Shown here: piece after piece, positions 39,357-46,543 of the stretch | How the letters are laid out: every line of letters starts with the position of its first letter | Numbering within the stretch: the first letter of the stretch is position 1 | Assembly (NCBI GenBank): GCA_902602595.1 | Contig: CACKRJ010000008.1 | Coordinates: 1 to 46,543, forward strand | DNA from: an uncultured SAR86 cluster bacterium | GTDB lineage: Bacteria; Pseudomonadota; Gammaproteobacteria; Magnimaribacterales; D2472 | DNA length: 46,543 nucleotides | Reading direction: 5' to 3' | Notes under the pieces: generated by a model | The model's database searches: none | Told to the model about the DNA's origin: nothing | The model's input: the letters and a program-made list of their open reading frames with translations, nothing else | Translations under genes and position numbers: made by a program

Positions 39357-39893
39357 ATGATCTCTCAAGATGGCATTATTGATGTTGCAGAATTTTGCCC
39401 ATCTCCGAATTTTGATGAAAGACCAAATAATGCCATAATTGATTTAATTGTCTTACACGCTATTAGCCTTCCAGCAGGTTTTTACAATACTCAGTTAATT
39501 AAAGATTTATTTTTAAACTGCCTAGATCCAGGCAAAGATGAGTTTTTAGAATCGATTAAGAATCTCAAAGTTTCTTCTCATTTTTTAATTACACGAAAAG
39601 GAGCATTAATTCAGTTTGTGCCCACCCATAAGAGAGCTTGGCATGCCGGCATTTCTAATCATAAAGGAAAGGAGAACTGTAACGATTTCTCAATTGGCAT
39701 TGAGTTAGAGGGTTGCGATGACGAGGAGTTTGAAAAGCCACAATATCAATCTTTATCAAGATTGATTAATTTTTTATCCATAGACTTAAAAATTAACAAA
39801 CAAAATATCGTGGGTCATGCAGACATAGCTCCAGGTAGAAAAACAGATCCAGGACCATTATTCGATTGGACTTTATTACAATCAATGTTATGA
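39357..39893 (+). CDS. ampD: 1,6-anhydro-N-acetylmuramyl-L-alanine amidase AmpD
   Basis: Cytosolic zinc amidase that cleaves the peptide from recycled anhydro-muropeptides. 178 residues (E. coli 183). Zinc ligands correspond to His in VLHAISLPAG (about 34), His in VGHADIAPGRKTDPGP and the Asp of KTDPG. SSHFLITRKG and KRAWHAG and GIELEG are family blocks. No signal peptide, which separates it from AmiD. It follows ispH after 69 bases and shares an ATGA overlap with the ampG gene, so muropeptide import and processing are translated together. Confidence 0.95.
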   Translation: MISQDGIIDVAEFCPSPNFDERPNNAIIDLIVLHAISLPAGFYNTQLIKDLFLNCLDPGKDEFLESIKNLKVSSHFLITRKGALIQFVPTHKRAWHAGISNHKGKENCNDFSIGIELEGCDDEEFEKPQYQSLSRLINFLSIDLKINKQNIVGHADIAPGRKTDPGPLFDWTLLQSML

Positions 39894-41134
39894 AAAGAAA
39901 GTTAATAGGTATTTTATTGCTTGGTTTTGCCTCTGGCCTTCCTTATATGCTTGTTTTCTCAACGCTTACAGCTTGGCTAAGAGATGTAGGAATTTCTTTA
40001 ACTCAAATTGGTTTTTTTGCTTGGTTGGTTCTTACATACTCCTTAAAATTTTTATGGGCACCATTTGTAGATAGATATTCAATTCCAGGATTCAAATTTT
40101 TTGGAAAAAGAAGGGGATGGATTCTATTTTCCCAATCGGTGATATTTTTATCATTAATTGGAATGAGTCTTATAGACCCAATGCAAAATATTCAATTATT
40201 AGCACTGTTTGCGTTTTTTGCAGCTTTTTTTGGCTCAATTCAAGATGTTGCAGTTGACGCCTTAAGAATCGAGATTGGAGAAGCAAAAGAGCAAGGTGAT
40301 CTAGCGGCTAGTTATCAATTGGGATATCGAGTTGCAATTCTTCTCGCTACATCCATGGCATTAATTTTTGCTGATTTATATAGCTGGTCTTATGTATATC
40401 AATTAATGGGTATTCTTATGTTAATAGGATCGGCAGGGGCGTTAATATGTTACGAACCAAATAATAAGGAAATTGCTATCTTAAGATTTGATAAAGCTCT
40501 TTTTGAGGCTTTTAAAGATTTTTTCAATCGCTTTGGCTTATGGTCTGCAGCCTTGCTTTTATTAATAATCTCTACATATAGGCTCACTGATATTGTTATG
40601 GGGCCTATGGCAATGCCTTTTTATTTAGATCTGGGATTTTCAAAAACTGAAATAGGTGCCCTTGTAAAAACTATAGCTCTTTTTGGATCAGTTGTTGGTT
40701 TTTTCATTGGCGGCTTATTAATAAAAAGAATTTCTTTGTTTAATGCCCTGCTATTTGGAGGTATATGCGTTTTATCCACGAATTTATTTTTTGCTTATGT
40801 AGCAACTGCTCAAGCAAATATTTCTCTTCTATCTTTAATAGTTGGCTTGGATAGCTTTGCAGCAGGCCTGGTGGGGACTATAAATATTGCTTTTTTAACT
40901 AGTTTAGTTTCAAAAAAATTTACAGCGGTACAGTATGCTATGTTGACATCATTTATGATGCTTCCCGGTAAATTTTTTAGTGGTTTTTCAGGCATTCTAG
41001 CTGATTATTATGTATCAACATCATCTCTAGAAAGTGGTTGGGCATACTTTTTTTATACTACTTCTGCTATGTCTATTCCTGCATTGTTATTAATAATGAT
41101 ATACAAGAAAAACTATGCAACTAATTCAGTATAG
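39890..41134 (+). CDS. ampG: AmpG-type muropeptide permease (MFS)
   Basis: Inner-membrane MFS transporter importing GlcNAc-anhydro-muropeptides. Start chosen at ATG 39890 (ATGA with ampD); the frame is open from TTG 39866. 414 residues with about 12 membrane segments. The N-terminus KLIGILLLGFASGLPYML and the TM2-TM3 region SLKFLWAPFVDRY match AmpG, as does the FFGSIQDVAVDALRIE stretch in TM4. E. coli AmpG is 491 residues because of two extra C-terminal helices; shorter forms are common. The ampD partner next door supports the assignment. Confidence 0.9.
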   Translation: MKRKLIGILLLGFASGLPYMLVFSTLTAWLRDVGISLTQIGFFAWLVLTYSLKFLWAPFVDRYSIPGFKFFGKRRGWILFSQSVIFLSLIGMSLIDPMQNIQLLALFAFFAAFFGSIQDVAVDALRIEIGEAKEQGDLAASYQLGYRVAILLATSMALIFADLYSWSYVYQLMGILMLIGSAGALICYEPNNKEIAILRFDKALFEAFKDFFNRFGLWSAALLLLIISTYRLTDIVMGPMAMPFYLDLGFSKTEIGALVKTIALFGSVVGFFIGGLLIKRISLFNALLFGGICVLSTNLFFAYVATAQANISLLSLIVGLDSFAAGLVGTINIAFLTSLVSKKFTAVQYAMLTSFMMLPGKFFSGFSGILADYYVSTSSLESGWAYFFYTTSAMSIPALLLIMIYKKNYATNSV

Positions 41135-41465
41135 TTTTAGGCTCATTCTTGTAATTTCTATATTATTAATATCAATTCTTTCGATTCAGGAGATTGAGGT
41201 CCAATCTTCAGTTAATTTTAGTGATAAGTTACTTCATTTTTTTTGTTTTTTATATCTCACCATTTTAAGCTGGCTGAGTAGAATTATTTACAAGGAATTA
41301 TGGCTTTATGTTATAGTCCTCGCCTACGGAATTTTGATTGAGATAATTCAGATATATATACCATATCGATCTTTTGAATTTTTAGATATTTTTGCTGATT
41401 TCTTAGGAATTTTAGTTGGAATTTTCTTCATAAATTTCTTGAAAGATTTATATCCGAACTATTGA
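41115..41465 (+). CDS. VanZ-like small membrane protein
   Basis: 116 residues with four predicted membrane segments (about 7-22, 40-56, 64-84, 90-108). DKLLHFFCF after the first segment, YGILIEIIQIYIP and FEFLDIFADFLGILVG match the VanZ-like family (PF04892), in which a conserved His, Glu-Gln and an Asp-x3-D-x3-G pattern recur. Function of stand-alone VanZ-like proteins is generally unknown. It overlaps ampG by 20 bases, so is likely translated with it; a link to peptidoglycan recycling is inference. Confidence 0.82.
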   Translation: MQLIQYSFRLILVISILLISILSIQEIEVQSSVNFSDKLLHFFCFLYLTILSWLSRIIYKELWLYVIVLAYGILIEIIQIYIPYRSFEFLDIFADFLGILVGIFFINFLKDLYPNY

Positions 41466-41497
41466 ATTAATTTTTTTAAGCCATAAATAACATTTAG

Positions 41498-41511
41498 CCT
41501 ATATTTATAGG
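41498..41511 (+). promoter_or_regulatory. Palindrome and possible -10 box before groES
   Basis: CCTATA (41498-41503) and TATAGG (41506-41511) form a perfect 6-bp inverted repeat with a 2-base centre. Inside it TATATT (41500-41505) is a 5/6 match to a -10 box, placing a start near 41512 and a leader of about 32 bases with AGGAG (41532-41536). I find no CIRCE element and no convincing sigma-32 pair. Operator function is unproven. Confidence 0.35.
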
Positions 41512-41544
41512 GGAAATTGTTATTTTTAAAGCAGGAGATTTACA

Positions 41545-41832
41545 ATGAAGTTGAAACCTTTACACGATAAAGTTTTAGTGAAAAGAACTGATGAAGAACA
41601 AACTACTCCAGGCGGTATAGTTTTACCTGGTTCTGCAGCAGAAAAGCCTTCCCAAGGCGAAGTTGTAGCAGTTGGACCTGGTAAAAGACAGGATAACGGA
41701 GACGTAGCTCCCATGGGAGTCAAAGTTGGAGATCATGTGATTTTTGGCCAATACGGCGGCAATGAAGTAAAAATCGATGGAGATGAATACCTCATCCTTG
41801 GTGAGAGCGATATTTACGGTATTTTCAGTTAA
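41545..41832 (+). CDS. groES: Co-chaperonin GroES
   Basis: The 10-kDa lid of the GroEL chamber. 95 residues. [19 protein letters not shown] at the start, the mobile loop [24 protein letters not shown] (residues about 28-51), and [23 protein letters not shown] are all normal. A good Shine-Dalgarno (AGGAG) precedes the ATG. groEL follows after 32 bases with its own AGGAG, so they form the usual two-gene operon with strong translation signals. Confidence 0.98.
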   Translation: MKLKPLHDKVLVKRTDEEQTTPGGIVLPGSAAEKPSQGEVVAVGPGKRQDNGDVAPMGVKVGDHVIFGQYGGNEVKIDGDEYLILGESDIYGIFS

Positions 41833-41852
41833 ACAATTTAATTAATATTTAG

Positions 41853-43517
<1,665 letters not shown>

Positions 43518-43540
43518 GTTCAACTTATTTAAAATAAAAT

Positions 43541-43565
43541 AACGGGGATTTATCCCCGTTTTTTT
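43541..43565 (+). terminator. Strong Rho-independent terminator after groEL
   Basis: AACGGGGA (43541-43548) pairs perfectly with TCCCCGTT (43553-43560) around a TTTA loop, followed by a T run to 43565. The GC-rich core in otherwise AT-rich DNA makes this the clearest terminator in the window; it ends groESL. Confidence 0.92.
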
Positions 43566-43578
43566 ATTAGATTTCACT

Positions 43579-43584
43579 TATAAT
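43579..43584 (+). promoter_or_regulatory. Possible -10 element for the gene at 43625
   Basis: TATAAT lies 40 bases before the ATG and 14 after the groEL terminator; a matching -35 box is not evident. GGGGAG (43613-43618) is the Shine-Dalgarno. A separate promoter is expected here because the terminator blocks read-through from groEL. Confidence 0.4.
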
Positions 43585-43624
43585 TTCTATTAATATATAT
43601 TTACCACAATTTAGGGGAGTATTA

Positions 43625-44260
43625 ATGGACTTATTTACTGACCAAGCTTTTTTTAGATCATTTCATATTCTATTTGGAATAGCATGGATTGGCCTTTTAT
43701 ATTATTTTAATTTTGTCCAAACAGAGTATGTTAAAGTCGCAGATCCTGATGCTAAATCAGATGTGATGAAAAAATTAGCTCCAAATGCTCTTTGGTGGTT
43801 TAGATGGGCTGCATTTTTTACTTTCTTAACAGGCCTAATACTTTTTTATCAAATTACGGCAAGAATTGGTACTGAAATATTACTTGGAGCAACTATGGGA
43901 ACGTTAATGATGCTTAACGTTTGGGGCATTATTTGGAGAAATCAAAAAATTGTACTTGGAATGAAAGAGGGTGATGTTGCGGTTGCTGCTGCAAAAGCCG
44001 GCTTAGCTTCAAGAACTAATACTGTGTTTTCAGTGCCCATGTTAATGTATATGGTTTATTCAGCCCATGCTGCTGGCTCATACATAGCATTTGATAGCTG
44101 GAATAGTAACAGTCTCATTGCTGGCCTTTTAATAATTTTTGCAATTGAAGCAAATGCAATATGGGGGAAAATGTTGCCACCAATCGCTAGTGTGCGGGCA
44201 GTAATAACCTCATCATTTGTTTTAGCAATTATTTTAAAATTAATTACTGATCTACTATAA
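43625..44260 (+). CDS. Urate-oxidase-N-like membrane protein
   Basis: 211 residues, about six membrane segments. FHILFGIAWIGLLYYFNFVQ (13-32), ALWWFRWAAFFTFLTGLILFY (residues about 55-75) and the later AHAAGSYIAF resemble the membrane domain PF06181 (Urate_ox_N) found in PuuD urate hydroxylases, with the histidine of FHILFGIAWIG as a likely heme ligand. It lacks the cytochrome c domain that PuuD carries at its C-terminus, and no purine-degradation genes are nearby. Such stand-alone copies have unproven function, so calling it a urate enzyme would be unsafe. Its end is 10 bases from the convergent yfjD-like gene. Confidence 0.65.
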   Translation: MDLFTDQAFFRSFHILFGIAWIGLLYYFNFVQTEYVKVADPDAKSDVMKKLAPNALWWFRWAAFFTFLTGLILFYQITARIGTEILLGATMGTLMMLNVWGIIWRNQKIVLGMKEGDVAVAAAKAGLASRTNTVFSVPMLMYMVYSAHAAGSYIAFDSWNSNSLIAGLLIIFAIEANAIWGKMLPPIASVRAVITSSFVLAIILKLITDLL

Positions 44261-44270
44261 AAATTTAAAA

Positions 44271-45533
44271 CTATAAGGGAGGCTTGGCTCTTTTTTTTAT
44301 TTTGATTTTAGAAATTAGATTATCTTCTAACTCTAAAATCTCAAATCTATAATCATCTATTTCAATACACAAATTTGATTGTGGAATTTGATCAAGATAC
44401 TCAGTTATTAAACCATTTATTGTCTTGGAATTTTCTTCCGGGATCTCCCAATTAATATAATTATTTAAATCTCTAATTTTTGAATTGCCATCAGTTAAAA
44501 TTGAGCCATCCTTAAGTTTAGTAAATTCTTTTTCTAGTTCTTCTTTCTCACCGGCAAATTTTCCTACGATTTCGGTAAAAATATCTTCTAAAGTAAGCAA
44601 CCCTTGAATTTCGCCATACTCGTCAACAATCAGTGAGAGGTTATTATCTTGTTGCTGGAATTTATTCAATTGAGTGGAAATAGTAGTACTTTGAGATATA
44701 AATGTAGTTTCTAATAGAATATTTTTAACGTCAGTGCCGTCTTCAAGAGCTTCAATGAATTGATGCGAATCTCTTAAGTGAAGAACGCCTATGATACTGT
44801 CGATAGATTCTTTAAAAACTGGCAGTCTACTGTAATTTGACGATCTTATAATTTCTTGGGCAGCTTCTATGCTTCTTGTAATATCTATTCCAATAATCTC
44901 AGCATGTGGTGTCATAATATCTTCTACAGTTAATTCTTCCATACCCAAGATGGATGAAAGCATCTCTCGAGATTGATTAGGTATTAAATCACCATGCTCA
45001 TCTAATAGCGTTCTTAATTCGTCTGTATTTAAGTCATCATTTGAAGCTGAACCCATGGGATCAACATTGAAAATCCTAAGAATTCTTGAGCTAACAATAT
45101 TTGTTAACCAAACTAAAGGCTTAAAAATAATTACCAATGACTTCAAAAGCCAAGATGATTTAGTTGCAAAATTCTCTGGATAGACGCTTGCAATTGTTTT
45201 TGGAGTGATTTCTGAAAAGATTAATATGATTAAAGTTAAAACAATTGAGCCAAGCAAAACGTTCCCACCAAAATAATCTATCATGATTATCGTGACTATT
45301 GCTGAGGCAAGAATATTCGCAAAATTATTTCCAATTAATATAGATGAGAGCAAAATATCTGGCCTTTGAAGCAATTTCAATGCTCTTTTTGCGCCCTTGG
45401 CCTCTTTGGATAAATTTCGTAATTTAACCTTATTAGATGCCATCATTCCAGTTTCCGATCCTGATGAAAAGGCTGAAAAAATCAAAAGCACAATAAGTAC
45501 AAGAAATAAAAAAGATAGAGAGTTAGTGCCCAA
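44271..45533 (-). CDS. yfjD: CNNM/HlyC-CorC family membrane protein (YfjD-like)
   Basis: 420 residues: an N-terminal DUF21/CNNM membrane domain (residues 1 to about 170, with FSAFSSGSETGMMASNKVKL and IFSEITPKTIA), two CBS domains (about 195-315, beginning ELTVEDIMTPHAEIIG and containing LIVDEYGEIQGLLTLEDI), and a C-terminal CorC_HlyC domain. The family is linked to Mg/Co export or regulation. Identification as YfjD rests on the next gene being ypjD-like and on rpsP nearby, as in E. coli (yfjD, ypjD, ffh, rpsP). Downstream of ypjD with 6 bases between. Confidence 0.88.
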   Translation of the reverse strand: MGTNSLSFLFLVLIVLLIFSAFSSGSETGMMASNKVKLRNLSKEAKGAKRALKLLQRPDILLSSILIGNNFANILASAIVTIIMIDYFGGNVLLGSIVLTLIILIFSEITPKTIASVYPENFATKSSWLLKSLVIIFKPLVWLTNIVSSRILRIFNVDPMGSASNDDLNTDELRTLLDEHGDLIPNQSREMLSSILGMEELTVEDIMTPHAEIIGIDITRSIEAAQEIIRSSNYSRLPVFKESIDSIIGVLHLRDSHQFIEALEDGTDVKNILLETTFISQSTTISTQLNKFQQQDNNLSLIVDEYGEIQGLLTLEDIFTEIVGKFAGEKEELEKEFTKLKDGSILTDGNSKIRDLNNYINWEIPEENSKTINGLITEYLDQIPQSNLCIEIDDYRFEILELEDNLISKIKIKKRAKPPL

Positions 45534-45539
45534 GGAGAT

Positions 45540-46109
45540 TTATATGTAGTTAATTAATATAATTGAGTTACCAAAATAAGCTAAGAGAACCATTGCAAAA
45601 GAGAGAATCGTACCTCTTACAGCGTATCTTACTTTTAAGTGTGCGTATTTTACTCCTAAAAATGTAAGCAAATAAACAATTAATGCAAATGAAGTAAAAA
45701 TAATCTTAAAAATTAATTCTATATCGAGCTCCCCAATTGCCATAAAACCAGAGATAAGAGATAGAATTAAGCCTAAAAGACCACAGCCAATTAATAAAAA
45801 TATTTCATTATATTCTCTCTCAATAGATTTAGTATTTGATCCAATTTCTCCTTTTTTTATCATTGTTATATGCCTTTCTAAAAGAGTAGTTTCAAAAAAC
45901 GTAACGATCAAAATCACAATACTAAAGCTTGTTGCCGATAGATGAGCTGCAAGGAGCGAAACACCTTCTGTATATACCATGAGAGCTAGAATTAATATCA
46001 AGGCAAGAAATAAACCTATATAGACCTGTCTCGGAGATTTAAGAATAACTCTAGACACAAAATAGGCCAATAGAGCGATTAATGTAGTAAAAGGGAATGA
46101 CACTATCAA
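45540..46109 (-). CDS. ypjD: YpjD-like inner-membrane protein (CcsA-related)
   Basis: 189 residues with a hydrophobic N-terminus and about six membrane segments. The C-terminal AVRGTILSFAMVLLAYFGN resembles the end of YpjD, a cytochrome-c-assembly (CcsA/CcmC-like) family member. Compared with E. coli YpjD (263) it is short, and the tryptophan-rich heme-handling motif of true CcmC proteins is not evident, so a heme role is doubtful. Start is TTG at 46109-46107. Assignment leans on position: yfjD-like after it, and rpsP divergent 95 bases away. Confidence 0.6.
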   Translation of the reverse strand: MIVSFPFTTLIALLAYFVSRVILKSPRQVYIGLFLALILILALMVYTEGVSLLAAHLSATSFSIVILIVTFFETTLLERHITMIKKGEIGSNTKSIEREYNEIFLLIGCGLLGLILSLISGFMAIGELDIELIFKIIFTSFALIVYLLTFLGVKYAHLKVRYAVRGTILSFAMVLLAYFGNSIILINYI

Positions 46110-46149
46110 ATTTTTTTTTGTAATCTTTATATATTAACACTATCAAATT
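46100..46149. repeat. 13-bp direct repeat in the ypjD-rpsP intergenic region
   Basis: ACACTATCAAATT occurs at 46100-46112 and again at 46137-46149, 37 bases apart. The first copy covers the start codon of the ypjD-like gene and the second is in the divergent promoter region before rpsP. TAAAAT (46164-46169) is a possible rpsP -10 box. A short local duplication is the simplest explanation. Confidence 0.6.
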
Positions 46150-46204
46150 CTTCAAGGTTAACCTAAAATACACACTTTTTTAAAGATACAAAATCAATTT
46201 TAAT

Positions 46205-46543
46205 ATGGTAATAGTAAGACTTGCAAAAAGTGGAGCCAAAAAGAACCCTTATTATTTTATAACGGTTGCAGATTCCAGAAAACCAAGAGACGGAGCTTTT
46301 ATAGAGCGTCTTGGCTTTTTTAATCCTTCAGCAAAGGGATCTGAAGAAAGAATGAGATTTAATATTGATAGATTAGATCATTGGGTTTCTTTAGGAGCCC
46401 AGCTTTCAGATAAAGTAAAAGAATTGGCTAAAGATGCAAGATTATCTCCAGATGAACTCCAGGCAAAACTTGATGCAAAAAAAGAAAAAAGATCGAAAAA
46501 GAAAGAAGCAATTAAAGCTAAAAAAGTTGCTGAGTTAGAGGCT
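46205..46543 (+). CDS. rpsP: 30S ribosomal protein S16 (3' end outside window)
   Basis: S16 binds 16S rRNA early in small-subunit assembly. [40 protein letters not shown] and [20 protein letters not shown] are the family blocks. The frame is open to the window edge (113 codons, no stop). E. coli S16 is 82 residues; here a lysine/alanine-rich tail continues beyond about residue 83. rimM, trmD and rplS are expected next. ffh, which precedes rpsP in E. coli, is not here. Confidence 0.95.
   Translation, partial: MVIVRLAKSGAKKNPYYFITVADSRKPRDGAFIERLGFFNPSAKGSEERMRFNIDRLDHWVSLGAQLSDKVKELAKDARLSPDELQAKLDAKKEKRSKKKEAIKAKKVAELEA

Overview
The window is compact, AT-rich chromosomal DNA from a gammaproteobacterium with a streamlined genome. 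Many genes overlap by 1-4 bases (ATGA, TAATG), gaps are mostly under 100 bp, TTG and GTG starts are frequent, and I see no mobile elements, tRNAs, rRNAs or CRISPR. Gene order is strongly gammaproteobacterial: bamC-purC; iscRSUA-fdx-iscX; ndk-rlmN-ispG-hisS-yfgM-bamB-der; sdhCDAB-sucAB-lpdA-sucCD; ribF-ileS-lspA-ispH; yfjD-ypjD next to rpsP. PdxB, BamB/BamC and YfgM fit this. Low GC, compaction and a lipid-type acyl-CoA synthetase/LLM operon suggest a marine oligotroph of the SAR86 kind; that placement is inference from style, not a database result.

Layout. 1-926: tail of bamC, then purC. 915-3959: isc operon for Fe-S cluster assembly, preceded by a near-perfect IscR type 1 operator embedded in a promoter that should give an almost leaderless iscR mRNA; hscB and hscA are missing, and fdx has no ATG, GTG or TTG start. 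3960-11295: ndk, rlmN, an unknown 77-aa gene, ispG, hisS, yfgM, bamB, der, then a hairpin/T-run terminator. 11330-22291: succinate dehydrogenase, 2-oxoglutarate dehydrogenase with its own lpdA, and succinyl-CoA synthetase, a continuous block of TCA-cycle genes. 22272-25544: a convergent MATE exporter, a left-handed beta-helix acyltransferase and pdxB. 25565-31334 (minus): two acyl-CoA synthetases, an LLM flavin oxidoreductase, selO and a previously uncalled 30-aa lipoprotein-like gene. 31433-41465 (plus): queuosine-precursor transporter, msrB, murJ, ribF, ileS, lspA, ispH, ampD, ampG and a VanZ-like gene. 41545-43565: groES-groEL with a strong terminator. 43625-44260: a urate-oxidase-N-like membrane protein. 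44271-46109 (minus): yfjD-like and ypjD-like membrane proteins, divergent from rpsP, which runs off the window.

Functional themes are Fe-S supply (isc) with several Fe-S clients nearby (IspG, IspH, RlmN, SdhB), envelope biogenesis (BamB/C, MurJ, LspA, AmpD/AmpG) and central carbon metabolism. I found no clear novel multi-gene system. The most unusual points are the fdx start at an A10 tract, the leaderless IscR-controlled promoter, the orphan gene in the place of pilF-rodZ, and the tiny lipoprotein after selO.
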